Shown: positions 25,891 through 33,735 of the stretch, piece by piece
Numbering within the stretch: position 1 is the first letter of the stretch
Layout: each line of letters begins with the position of its first letter
The notes under the pieces: model-generated
Database searches by the model: none
Told to the model about the DNA's origin: nothing
Seen by the model: the letters and a program-made list of their open reading frames with translations, nothing else
Translations under genes and position numbers: made by a program
DNA from: Pontivivens sp032464575
GTDB taxonomy: Bacteria; Pseudomonadota; Alphaproteobacteria; Rhodobacterales; Rhodobacteraceae
Assembly (NCBI GenBank): GCA_032464575.1
Contig: JAWDKM010000002.1
Span: 558,001-622,000, forward strand
Direction: 5' to 3'
Length of the DNA: 64,000 nt

Positions 25891-25947
25891 TCAGACGGTC
25901 ACCTCGCGCTTGAACCCGACCACCTGCTCCAACGTCTCACTCGACAT
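25891..25947 (-). CDS. 18-residue microprotein behind a perfect Shine-Dalgarno
   Basis: Short frame encoding MSSETLEQVVGFKREVTV and a TGA stop. What makes it credible is the ribosome-binding site: AAGGAGGTGATC (25950-25961 on the minus strand) matches the entire anti-SD tail of 16S rRNA, with a 7-nt gap from AGGAGG to the ATG. The stop codon begins a 7-bp hairpin, TGAGGGG/CCCCTCA (loop CAGC on the coding strand). The product has no recognisable domain. It could be a peptide pheromone or toxin-like product, a precursor peptide, or a translated leader. No maturase, exporter or pqq gene is adjacent. Confidence 0.55.
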   Translation of the reverse strand: MSSETLEQVVGFKREVTV

Positions 25948-26007
25948 CAGATCACCTCCTTTCTGCTGCTGCGTTCACCGCATAGGTTGGCAGAACGGCG
26001 GCAAAAT

Positions 26008-26622
26008 TCAAGCCGGGCGATGCCGCACTGCAAATCCGAAGGGGATGAGGGCGGCGGCGGCGAGAGCGAGCTTCACCCCGAAATCAGCGACGGCGAGGCT
26101 GACCCAGAGCGGCAGCTCCGGTCCCATACCCAGAAGCGGCACGATCTCCCGCGCCCATCCGTTCGGCTCGGCGGGGTCGAGGAAGGTGAGCGTGCCCGAG
26201 AACGCGATGAAGAAGAAGAGTGCGGTGTCGAGCGACGAGCCGACCAGCGTGGAGGCGAGCGGCGCGCGCCACCAGCGGCCCGCGCGCAGGCGATCGAAGA
26301 TCACCACGTCGACCAGTTGGGCCACGAGGAACGCGATGCCGGAGCCCATGGCGATGCGCAGCGTCGTGAGCGGGCCGTATTCGCCATGGATCTGACTGGC
26401 GATGAGCGAGCACAGCACCCCGACGGCGAAGCCTGCCACAACGACCCGGCGCGCGGCATCGCGGCCCAGGAAGCGGTTGGTCAGGTCCGTCACCAGGAAG
26501 GCGATGGGATAGGTGAACGCGCCCCAGGTCAGCCAGTCGCCGAAGAGATGCTGGACGAGGATGTTGGAGGCCACCACGACGGCGGCCATGGCCGCGACGC
26601 CGATGAGAAAACCACGAGACAT
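26008..26622 (-). CDS. yhhQ: Queuosine precursor transporter (VUT/YhhQ family)
   Basis: 204-aa inner-membrane protein with about six helices. VUT-family features are ASNILVQHLFGDWLTWGAFTYP, FLVTDLTNRFLGRDAARR and the buried VDVVIFDRLRAGRWWRAPLASTLVGSSLDT segment. It imports preQ0/preQ1 (or queuine-like bases) for tRNA queuosine modification. A preQ1-I riboswitch sits directly upstream and overlaps the ribosome-binding region, which independently supports this substrate. Start at ATG 26622, with AAAGG about 8 nt upstream. Confidence 0.95.
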   Translation of the reverse strand: MSRGFLIGVAAMAAVVVASNILVQHLFGDWLTWGAFTYPIAFLVTDLTNRFLGRDAARRVVVAGFAVGVLCSLIASQIHGEYGPLTTLRIAMGSGIAFLVAQLVDVVIFDRLRAGRWWRAPLASTLVGSSLDTALFFFIAFSGTLTFLDPAEPNGWAREIVPLLGMGPELPLWVSLAVADFGVKLALAAAALIPFGFAVRHRPA

Positions 26623-26630
26623 GAAAGTAA

Positions 26631-26669
26631 CCTTTCCGTTTTTTATAGAGGGTCGCGGAAGACCTCTGG
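26631..26669 (-). promoter_or_regulatory. preQ1 class I riboswitch upstream of yhhQ
   Basis: On the minus strand the element reads CCAGAGG, an 11-nt loop TCTTCCGCGAC, CCTCT, then the A-rich tail ATAAAAAACGGAAAGG. P1 is AGAGG (26663-26667)/CCTCT (26647-26651). The loop TTCCG can pair with CGGAA of the tail, giving the H-type pseudoknot that defines preQ1-I aptamers. The tail runs into the AAAGG ribosome-binding site of yhhQ, so ligand binding should block translation of the transporter. Confidence 0.88.
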
Positions 26670-26791
26670 CCGCACCATTGCGGACTGGCGGGCACTACCC
26701 GAGATCAATTTTCGACGCAAGTGGCAGATCGTGTATTGGCTGACCGCATTGCCGGTCTATGGTTCGCTCACCCATAGAATAAGAGGTTGCC

Positions 26792-27277
26792 ATGCGCCCC
26801 GTTCTCACCCTGATTGCCTGCCTCCTGCTCGCTGCGCCTGCCTTCTCCCAATCGCTGTTCGTCGGTGTCGGCGCCGACAGCATCGGGGCCGGGGATGACG
26901 ACAACGCGGAACTGCTGCTGTCCCTGGAATACCGCGCGATCCCCCTCTTCGCGCTGGGGCGTGTCGGTTTCGAGCCGATCGTGACCGGTGAGGTCGATGC
27001 GGAGGGAGACGTCTTCGTCGGTGCCGGCCTGTTGGCACGGGCGCCGATCGGCAGTCCGGTGACGGTGACGCTGAGCGTCGCGCCCGGCTACTACAACGAG
27101 GGCGACGGGCAGGATCTGGGTGGGCCGTTCGAGATCCGCTCCCAGATCGGGCTCGCGTACCGCTTCGTGAGCGGCAACGAGATCTCGATTGCCTATCAGC
27201 ACAAGTCGAACGCGGGGATCTATGACGAGAACCCGGGCGTGGACTCGGTTCTGGTGAGCTACGGGTTCGGGTTCTGA
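26792..27277 (+). CDS. PagL-like acyloxyacyl hydrolase (lipid A 3-O-deacylase family)
   Basis: 161-aa outer-membrane beta-barrel candidate. A signal peptide (MRPVLTLIACLLLAAPAFSQ) precedes alternating strands. The C-terminal ISIAYQHKSNAGIY resembles the PagL active-site stretch, where a His-Ser pair deacylates lipid A at position 3, and the protein ends in YGFGF, an outer-membrane insertion signal. Similarity is at motif level only, so activity is inferred. Divergent from yhhQ; a weak hairpin (stem around 27297-27312) follows. Confidence 0.75.
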   Translation: MRPVLTLIACLLLAAPAFSQSLFVGVGADSIGAGDDDNAELLLSLEYRAIPLFALGRVGFEPIVTGEVDAEGDVFVGAGLLARAPIGSPVTVTLSVAPGYYNEGDGQDLGGPFEIRSQIGLAYRFVSGNEISIAYQHKSNAGIYDENPGVDSVLVSYGFGF

Positions 27278-27556
27278 GAGACCGTGTCTGTCGCAGCGCC
27301 ACGACAGTGGCGTTTCGGGAGATGGTCGGGTCAAGCCTGACCATGAAGATGGTAGAGGGCGCCATTCCATTGATGCACCAGGGGCTGTGTCCGGACTGGA
27401 TGGTGGATGCAGCCTCTAGGCCGGGCAGGTGCTGAACTCTAGATACTACCACCCTGGATGTGATCCGGTTGGCTCTGTTTCCTCTACATCATGAACTTCT
27501 GAATGGAATTCGCGCTGTCTGGCGATCTGGCTCGAGCTTCTTGAGGAGGAGCGCGG

Positions 27557-28358
27557 ATGCCGGCGCGCCTCCGTGACGAGTTGACCGATTTGGAGTGGTC
27601 TATCATCGAGCCACTGCTGCCCAACGGGCTGCGCCGCGTGCCGCAGTTCAACGACCACAAGAAGCTCGATGGCAACCAAGCCATATCATCGTCCGCGCGC
27701 ATCATCGGGCGGCGGCTCGAAAGGGGGGAGCGGATCACACCCTCGGTCGATCTCGTGGGGGGCCGAACGCGAAGACCGACGCGATGGTCGGTCATCGCGG
27801 GCGGCCGCGGGCCATCACGCTCTCGCCGGGGCAGGCTTCCGGCAATGCGGCGCGGCGGAGACAGCCGCGGGAGGGTAAGCCTGACATCCGATGCACGGCG
27901 CGCGCCCGGGGCGGCCTGTCCTGCTGCCCGGCAGGGCATTACAAGGCGATGCCCCGAGAGGGACGAAGATCCAAGCGATGGTCGAGGCCGAGAGGTGGCC
28001 GATCATGCGCGCTCCCACACACGATCAGGGGCATGACGGGCGTTCCGCCGAGCCGCTGCTTGGCATGACCGGCGAAGGTATATTCTCCTCGCTGACCGCG
28101 CTCACAACGCCGATTGGCTCGGCGACGCCATCGCCGCGCGCGGAGGGGGCACATAGAGCCGATACCGGCGCCCGAGCGGATCCCGAGCGGGCGCCCGTTC
28201 CTCTACCGATACCGCAGTCTCACTGAGTGCTTGTTCAACAGCATCGGGCATAACCGCACCATCGCCACTCGCTTCGAAACGCAGCCGCGAAAGACCTCGA
28301 TCTCGTCAGACGCGCCGCAATCGAAATCAGACGTCGCCACTACGACGACGGGACCTAG
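27557..28358 (+). pseudogene. Degenerate IS5-family (IS427-type) transposase
   Basis: Broken transposase readable only by joining frames. The N-terminal domain begins MPARLRDELTDLEWSIIEPL with LPNGLRRVPQFNDH. A middle piece in another frame reads GGPNAKTDAMVGHRGRPRAI then TLSPGQAS. Near 28090 come DRAHNADWLGDAIAARGG, then NSIGHNRTIATRFET, and a last frame ends AAKDLDLVRRAAIEIRRRHY and stops at 28358. These match consecutive parts of IS5-type DDE transposases, with several frameshifts and losses. No clear terminal inverted repeats were found; GGCTCTGTT near 27472 may be a left-end trace. Flanks 27278-27556 hold only weak hairpins. Confidence 0.88.
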
Positions 28359-28978
28359 TCCTGCGGGGCGTCCTGGTCGGCGGTCACGTCCGGCGCGCTC
28401 GACGACAACTGGAGCTGGGCTGCGCCCATTTCGCCAAGCACCTCCAGAAGTTCGCGCAAGCTCTCGACCGGGGCAGAGCCGAGATCGAGGCCGATCTGCC
28501 AGAAGCCACGGATAAACTCGGGTCCCGCGATAGAATGGACGGCGCCGTGAAATTCCGGTGTGTCCTCGTCGAAGCGGATCTGGAACGCCTCCAGATACCA
28601 GCGCCGGATCGGGTCCCAGCGCGGCTGCTTCTCCGACAGCTTGAAGCGGATGCGTACGTCGTTCCACTGAAACGGGCGGATATAGACGCTGGGTCCGGCG
28701 GAAATCTCGTGATGGAAGGGATCGAAGTTGACGGCCTGACGGTCGGTCACGTCGAAGAAGAAGATACGCGCGCCCTTGGTCGCCTGAATGTCGCGGCGGC
28801 GCGGCATGCGCATCGGGCCGGTCCGCAGGAGCGATCCGTCCTGCTGCCGCATGGCGACGTCAGCCTCGCAGTCGTAGTTCTGCTCGGTTGCAAGCGCGAT
28901 CTCTTCCATGATCCGCGCGAGGTTCAGGTCGCGCGCAGGTCGCAGAACGTCCGTCAGGTGATCTCCGGTGCGCGTCAC
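28355..28978 (-). CDS. Hypothetical protein downstream of the DUF1489 gene
   Basis: 207-aa soluble protein that I do not recognise. It is mixed and fairly acidic at the C-terminus, with no signal peptide or membrane helix. It contains VTDRQAVNFDPFHHEISAGP, RPFQWNDVRIRFK and WDPIRRWYLEAFQIRFDED, a pattern that suggests a compact globular fold. GTG start at 28978 is supported by AGGAG 5 nt upstream, which overlaps the DUF1489 stop, so the two are co-translated. The last codons abut the IS remnant, sharing a CTAG stop, so its C-terminus could have been altered by that insertion. Confidence 0.65.
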   Translation of the reverse strand: MTRTGDHLTDVLRPARDLNLARIMEEIALATEQNYDCEADVAMRQQDGSLLRTGPMRMPRRRDIQATKGARIFFFDVTDRQAVNFDPFHHEISAGPSVYIRPFQWNDVRIRFKLSEKQPRWDPIRRWYLEAFQIRFDEDTPEFHGAVHSIAGPEFIRGFWQIGLDLGSAPVESLRELLEVLGEMGAAQLQLSSSAPDVTADQDAPQD

Positions 28979-28986
28979 GCAAACTC

Positions 28987-29433
28987 CTATCTCACTCCGA
29001 GATCGTCGAGCGCCATCATCAAGTCGTGCGGAAGGTCCGCTTCCGTCGGTCGATCGTCCATCAGATCGCGCGGGGCATCCGCGTCTGCCAGGTACCGCCA
29101 GCCTTGGAACGGACGGCGAGCCATGGGTTCAGTTCTTATCACATCGTCGGCCAGCACTATAGCACAGCGCCGGATTCCGTCCTCGCCAATCACTTCGTCC
29201 AGTGCGCGTATGCACTGGCGTGCCAGAACGAGACCCCGGAAGACCCAGTAGAGCGATCCGCCGTTTAGCAGCTCGGCCTCTCGCTTGGGCCACATGCGGG
29301 TCACGTGGACATGCTGCGGTTTCAACCCCTGAGCGCGCTGCAAGTTCCGCTGCCGCGCCTGCCATGCGACGAGATCGGCGACCTCGTCCGCGCCGACGCA
29401 GAGCTTCAGCAGGTGCACCCGATCCTCAACCAT
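28987..29433 (-). CDS. DUF1489 family protein
   Basis: 148-aa protein with the alphaproteobacterial DUF1489 pattern: HLLKLCVGADEVADLVAWQ at the N-terminus, THVTRMxPKR-like HVHVTRMWPKREAEL, GSLYWVFRGLVLARQCI and a C-terminal RPFQGWRYL. Function unknown; the family often lies next to DNA- or nucleotide-related genes and here is divergent from nrdJ. The start is the GTG- or ATG-type codon at 29433, giving a product that begins one to three residues before EDRVHLLKL. Followed by a coupled hypothetical gene. Confidence 0.87.
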   Translation of the reverse strand: MVEDRVHLLKLCVGADEVADLVAWQARQRNLQRAQGLKPQHVHVTRMWPKREAELLNGGSLYWVFRGLVLARQCIRALDEVIGEDGIRRCAIVLADDVIRTEPMARRPFQGWRYLADADAPRDLMDDRPTEADLPHDLMMALDDLGVR

Positions 29434-29490
29434 TCACGCCACCCTTCCTCACGCAGCGGGCACCTCGGCCCGAACAGCCTTATTTTAAAA

Positions 29491-29502
29491 GGTTTTAAAA
29501 CC
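29491..29502. promoter_or_regulatory. AT-rich palindrome upstream of nrdJ
   Basis: GGTTTTAAAACC is a perfect 12-bp palindrome, preceded by a second TTTTAAAA at 29483-29490, in the DUF1489/nrdJ divergent gap. Its low GC stands out. It could be a promoter element or operator; it does not match an NrdR box, and no cobalamin riboswitch was found in the 163-base gap. Confidence 0.4.
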
Positions 29503-29596
29503 GGTAGCCCCAAGTTCCGCAACCGGCAAGTCGACAGTCGCGCGGTGCGATCATACTCTAGGAACCGTCTCGTAGACCGAAACCGAAAGCCGAACC

Positions 29597-31846
29597 ATGT
29601 CCGATTTCGCCGCGCCGATCGCCCATCAGATCTGGGACATGAAGTACCGTTTCAAGACCGCGGGGGGCGACCCGGTGGATCAGGATGTGACGGAGACGTG
29701 GCGCCGGATCGCCCGGTCGCTGGCCGCCGTCGAGGATGATCCGGCGGTGTGGGAGGACCGGTTCTATGCCGCGCTGGAGGATTTCCGCTATCTGCCCGCC
29801 GGGCGTATCGTAGCAGGTACGGGCACGGAACGAAGCGTGACTCTGTTCAACTGCTTTGTCATGGGCACCATACCTGATTCGCTCGGCGGCATCTTCGACA
29901 TGTTGCGCGAGGCGGCACTGACGATGCAGCAGGGCGGCGGGATCGGCTATGACTTCTCCACCATCCGGCCGAAGGGGGCCGCAGTGGCCGGGGTCGGGGC
30001 GGATGCATCCGGTCCGCTGAGCTTCATGGACGTCTGGGACGCCATGTGCCGGACGATCATGTCGGCGGGCGCCCGGCGGGGCGCGATGATGGCGACCCTG
30101 CGCTGCGACCATCCTGACATCGAGGATTTCATCACGGCCAAGCGCGACCCGGCGCGGCTGCGGAACTTCAACCTCTCGTTGCTCATCACCGACGCATTCA
30201 TGGAGGCGGTCGGCACTGACGGTGACTGGGAACTGACCTTTGATGGAAAGGTTTACCGGACTGTTAAGGCCCGCGCGCTGTGGGACCTGATCATGCGCTC
30301 AACTTACGATTACGCCGAGCCAGGCGTGATTTTCATCGACCGGATCAACCAGCGCAACAATCTCTACTACGCGGAGGAGATCAGCGCGACGAACCCCTGC
30401 GGCGAGCAGCCGCTGCCGCCCTATGGTGCGTGCCTTCTGGGCTCCATCAACCTCGCCCGGCTGGTGCGCGAGCCCTTCGACGCGGCCGCCGAGATCGACG
30501 AGGAGGAGCTCGACGATCTGGTCGCGACGGCCGTCCGGATGATGGACAACGTGGTCGACGCCTCGAAATTTCCACTTCCGGAACAACGGGATGAGGCACA
30601 GGCAAAGCGCCGGATCGGGCTGGGGGTCACAGGGTTGGCCGACGCGCTGCTGATGCTGGGCCTGCGCTACGGATCGGAGGAGGCCGCGCGGCAGACCGAG
30701 GACTGGCTGCGCCGGATCGCCCGCGCGGCCTATCTGGCCTCAGCGCAACTGGCCGCCGAGAAAGGGCCGTTTCCGCTGTTCGATGCGGAGGCATTCCTGG
30801 CCTCGGAGACCATGCAGGATATGGATGACGAGGTGCGGCGCGCAGTCTCGAAGCACGGGATCCGCAATGCGCTGCTGACCTCGATTGCACCGACCGGAAC
30901 GATCTCGCTGTTCGCCGGGAACGTCTCCAGCGGGATCGAGCCGGTCTTCGCCTATGCCTACACGCGTAAGGTGCTGCAGAAGGACGGGACGCGGACCGAG
31001 GAGGAGGTCAGTGACTATGCCTATGATCTCTATCGGAAAATACATGGCGACGGACCGCTGCCCGATCACTTCGTGAACGCGCAGGAATTACATCCGCTGG
31101 AACATGTGCGGATGCAGGCGGCGGCGCAGAAATGGGTGGATTCCTCTATTTCGAAGACGATCAACTGCCCGGAGGACATCAGCTTCGAGGACTTCAAGGA
31201 CGTCTATCTCGAAGCGTGGAACACGGGCTGCAAGGGCTGCACGACCTACCGCCCGAACCCGGTCACGGGATCGGTCCTGTCGGTGGAGGAGAAGGAAACG
31301 CCTAAGAGCGATCCTGGTGAAGTCGTCTACATCGCAGAACCGATCGACCGGCCGGAAGTCGTCGAGGGACAGACCTACAAGATCAAATGGCCGAACTCAG
31401 AGCATGCGATCTACATCACCATTAACGATATTGTCGTTGGGGGGCGGCGGCGACCGTTCGAGGTGTTCATCAATTCCAAGAACATGGAGCATTTCGCCTG
31501 GACGGTGGCGCTGACCCGCATGATCTCGGCCGTGTTCCGGCGCGGCGGGGACGTGAGCTTCGTCGTCGAGGAGCTGAAGGCGGTCTTCGACCCCCGCGGC
31601 GGGGCGTGGATGGAGGGGAAGTACATTCCGTCCATCCTCGCAGCCATCGGCGGGGTGATCGAGAAGCACCTGATAAATATCGGGTTTCTCGATGGCGAGG
31701 GCTTAGGCCTGAAAGAGGACCCGGCCGCGCTGCGCGTTAATGATGCGGCGCCCGGACCGGCCTGTCCGAACTGCGGGGCATTCGAGATGCGGATGCAGGA
31801 GGGTTGCCTGAACTGCGGGAATTGCGGCTATTCGAAATGCGGGTGA
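29597..31846 (+). CDS. nrdJ: Adenosylcobalamin-dependent ribonucleoside-diphosphate reductase (class II)
   Basis: Makes deoxyribonucleotides with a B12-derived thiyl radical, needing no oxygen. 749 aa. The catalytic barrel has the N-C-G-E radical-site motif in EISATNPCGEQPLPPYGAC, a redox cysteine in SVTLFNCFVMGT, and GGGIGYDFSTIRPKGA. Late conserved parts include SIAPTGTISLFAGNVSSGIE and EAWNTGCKGCTTYR. The C-terminus carries a zinc-ribbon-like CPNCGAFEMRMQEGCLNCGN ending CGYSKCG, the thiol tail that re-reduces the active site. Start ATG 29597. No cobalamin riboswitch precedes it. Confidence 0.96.
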   Translation: MSDFAAPIAHQIWDMKYRFKTAGGDPVDQDVTETWRRIARSLAAVEDDPAVWEDRFYAALEDFRYLPAGRIVAGTGTERSVTLFNCFVMGTIPDSLGGIFDMLREAALTMQQGGGIGYDFSTIRPKGAAVAGVGADASGPLSFMDVWDAMCRTIMSAGARRGAMMATLRCDHPDIEDFITAKRDPARLRNFNLSLLITDAFMEAVGTDGDWELTFDGKVYRTVKARALWDLIMRSTYDYAEPGVIFIDRINQRNNLYYAEEISATNPCGEQPLPPYGACLLGSINLARLVREPFDAAAEIDEEELDDLVATAVRMMDNVVDASKFPLPEQRDEAQAKRRIGLGVTGLADALLMLGLRYGSEEAARQTEDWLRRIARAAYLASAQLAAEKGPFPLFDAEAFLASETMQDMDDEVRRAVSKHGIRNALLTSIAPTGTISLFAGNVSSGIEPVFAYAYTRKVLQKDGTRTEEEVSDYAYDLYRKIHGDGPLPDHFVNAQELHPLEHVRMQAAAQKWVDSSISKTINCPEDISFEDFKDVYLEAWNTGCKGCTTYRPNPVTGSVLSVEEKETPKSDPGEVVYIAEPIDRPEVVEGQTYKIKWPNSEHAIYITINDIVVGGRRRPFEVFINSKNMEHFAWTVALTRMISAVFRRGGDVSFVVEELKAVFDPRGGAWMEGKYIPSILAAIGGVIEKHLINIGFLDGEGLGLKEDPAALRVNDAAPGPACPNCGAFEMRMQEGCLNCGNCGYSKCG

Positions 31847-31938
31847 AGGGCGGGCGTTAACCTGTTCCGTGCTGTGCACAGGGCGTGCACAACCCGTAGG
31901 AGATCCATCTGCTAGGCAAATGCCTCAGGAATGAGTCG

Positions 31939-32142
31939 TTAACTGTCGTGGCAGTCCGAGCAGCAGGTGGAGCAGCCGTTCACCTTGTCGTATTCGTCGC
32001 GGGCATACTTCATCGCCGTCTCGCACTTGGCGTAGTCGCCGAGTGCTTTGCGCTTGTCGGCGTTCGGCAGGAACTGGCAGTGCACCGCGTGGACGACATG
32101 CACGCCGCCGTCCTTCGCCTCATGGTTCACGTAATACTTCAT
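31939..32142 (-). CDS. Small Cys-rich protein, conserved-looking family
   Basis: 67 aa: MKYYVNHEAKDGGVHVVHAV, HCQFLPNADKRKALGDYAKC and a C-terminal NGCSTCCSDCHDS. The shape (KYYVN start, mid-protein H-x-x-x-C, and a CxxCCxxCH tail) resembles small proteins seen in other bacteria with no assigned role; the cysteines could bind zinc. AAAGGAGG lies 6 nt before the ATG, strongly supporting translation. It is encoded downstream of the unrecognised gene at 32252-32809 on the same strand and convergent with nrdJ. Confidence 0.8.
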   Translation of the reverse strand: MKYYVNHEAKDGGVHVVHAVHCQFLPNADKRKALGDYAKCETAMKYARDEYDKVNGCSTCCSDCHDS

Positions 32143-32187
32143 CGGGTGCCTCCTTTGCGGGGCACCAACGCTGCGGGCGGCGGGGAG

Positions 32188-32213
32188 GTCCGGGGCGGAT
32201 TGTCACCCCGGAC
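32188..32213. repeat. Palindromic element GTCCGGGG/CCCCGGAC
   Basis: 8-bp stem (32188-32195/32206-32213) with a 10-nt loop between the small Cys-rich gene and its upstream neighbour. It resembles the CCCCGGA repeat at 40804 and may be a dispersed palindrome or a weak transcription end. Confidence 0.45.
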
Positions 32214-32251
32214 CCGTGGCGTCAGAACGCCATGGACCTCAGGCCCGGTCT

Positions 32252-32809
32252 TTAATCGAGCATGAAGAGGTAGCCGTCGTCCAACTCGCGCGGATTCGGC
32301 GGAATGACCGCTGTGACTGTTGCACTGGGAACATCTACGAACAGGAGCAGATCGGGGAACGCGACGCTCTCGAACGTGGTGTATGTCGTTCCGCCGCTCT
32401 CGTAGGTGCCCATCCTCAGATACTCCCACGCGCCGATTCCAGGCTGCACGCCGGGGCCATAATACTGGAAGTTCGCCGTTCCCCACGTTTCGGGCACCGG
32501 CTGGGTGGGAGAGGACGGCGCGAGGCGCATCAGGTAGCTCGGGAGTGGAGCCTTGCCTCGGCTCTCGACATCGATCGTCACGACGGTTCCGCCGAGGGTT
32601 TCGTACTTGTTTACGAAGAGCGGCTTGGTCGCGGGCCCGCCGATTGCCCATTGGCCGAAACCGCTCGGGGTGGTGTGCGGCGGAAGCGGCATGGGGCTGG
32701 CGGGAGCGTCGATATAGGGCTGGATCCGCTGGCCGCTTGCAACCGAACAGATGTTGATCGGGCTCCGGGTGGGGGTCGCTCCCTCGACCGAGAACTGGGT
32801 GTCGCGCAT
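32252..32809 (-). CDS. Unrecognised protein, proline/threonine-rich
   Basis: 185 aa that I cannot assign. It lacks a signal peptide and membrane helix, and has many P, T, S and aromatic residues. Stretches such as YETLGGTVVTIDVESRGKAP, NFQYYGPGVQPGIGAWEYLR and the acidic end RELDDGYLFMLD suggest a beta-rich fold. Start chosen at ATG 32809 because GGAG lies 6 nt upstream. Two upstream in-frame ATG/GTG-type starts (32830, 32884) have no ribosome-binding site. Lies between the Cys-rich gene and rpsD, all on the minus strand, separated from rpsD by a strong terminator. Confidence 0.55.
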   Translation of the reverse strand: MRDTQFSVEGATPTRSPINICSVASGQRIQPYIDAPASPMPLPPHTTPSGFGQWAIGGPATKPLFVNKYETLGGTVVTIDVESRGKAPLPSYLMRLAPSSPTQPVPETWGTANFQYYGPGVQPGIGAWEYLRMGTYESGGTTYTTFESVAFPDLLLFVDVPSATVTAVIPPNPRELDDGYLFMLD

Positions 32810-32881
32810 TCTGATCTCCAATGATGGCATGACATGCGCGCCATCGTTGAAGGGCTGAGGCACCCGAACAGTGCGCTCGGA

Positions 32882-32917
32882 CACAAAAAGGGCCGCGAAA
32901 TCCGCGGCCCTTTCATC
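32882..32917 (-). terminator. Intrinsic terminator after rpsD
   Basis: 11-bp stem AAAGGGCCGCG (32887-32897)/CGCGGCCCTTT (32903-32913), loop AAATC. On the minus strand TTTTTGTGT follows, making this a textbook terminator for rpsD. Confidence 0.9.
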
Positions 32918-32938
32918 AAATTGGATGGAACTGAGAGA

Positions 32939-33559
32939 TCAGTTCTTCGCGTAGAATTCGACCACGAGGTTGGGTTCCATCATGACCGGGTACGGCACGT
33001 CGCCCAGCGACGGGGTGCGCACGAAGGTGGCGGTCATTTTGGAGTTGTCGCAGTCCAGATAGTCGGGCTGGTCGCGCTCGGGCAGGGCCACGGCCTCCAG
33101 CACCAGGGCGAGCTGGCGGGACTTCTCGCGGATCGCGATCACGTCGCCTTCCTTCACGCGGTAGGAGGGGATGTTCACGCGCTTGCCGTTCACGGTCACG
33201 TGGCCGTGGTTCACGAACTGGCGGGCGGCGAAGATCGTCGGCACCCACTTCGCGCGGTAGACGACGGCGTCGAGGCGACGCTCCAGCAGGCCGATGAGGT
33301 TCTCACCGGTGTCGCCGCGCAGGCGCTCGGCCTCGGCGTAGATGCGGCGGAACTGCTTCTCGGTCAGGTCGCCGTAGTAGCCCTTGAGCTTCTGCTTGGC
33401 GCGCAGCTGGATGCCGAAATCGGACAGCTTGCCCTTGCGGCGCTGGCCGTGCTGGCCGGGGCCGTATTCGCGGCGGTTCACCGGGGACTTCGGACGGCCC
33501 CAGATGTTCTCGCCCATGCGGCGGTCGATCTTGTACTTGGCAGACGTGCGTTTGGTCAC
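32939..33559 (-). CDS. rpsD: 30S ribosomal protein S4
   Basis: Primary 16S rRNA-binding protein that also takes part in decoding accuracy. 206 aa. The N-terminal KRTSAKYKIDRRMGENIWGR leads into RREYGPGQHGQRRKGKLSDF and KQKLKGYYGDLTEKQFRR. The S4 RNA-binding domain shows ARQFVNHGHVTVNGKRVNIPS, with VEFYAKN at the C-terminus. Starts with GTG at 33559; AAAGGATCC lies about 7 nt upstream. Monocistronic here, with its own terminator. Confidence 0.98.
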   Translation of the reverse strand: MTKRTSAKYKIDRRMGENIWGRPKSPVNRREYGPGQHGQRRKGKLSDFGIQLRAKQKLKGYYGDLTEKQFRRIYAEAERLRGDTGENLIGLLERRLDAVVYRAKWVPTIFAARQFVNHGHVTVNGKRVNIPSYRVKEGDVIAIREKSRQLALVLEAVALPERDQPDYLDCDNSKMTATFVRTPSLGDVPYPVMMEPNLVVEFYAKN

Positions 33560-33735
33560 GGCTGGATCCTTTCTGTGTGCGCGGCGGGCGCGCGGTTGAA
33601 AGGTGCTTTCCTCTTCCCGAAGGACGACAGGCTTCCCCTCGCGGGGGCCACAAACACCAAGGGACGGGGCCTCGCCCCGCCGGAATGGCCGCGTTATAGG
33701 GATGGGCGAAGCGGAGTCAACCGAAGGATCATGCA

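Noticed and set aside
25891..25947. PqqA-type precursor identity for the microgene
   Set aside because: The Glu and Tyr that are cross-linked in PQQ are not both present, and no pqq genes are nearby.
29434..29596. Cobalamin riboswitch before nrdJ
   Set aside because: No B12-box-like sequence or long multi-stem leader is visible in the short gap.
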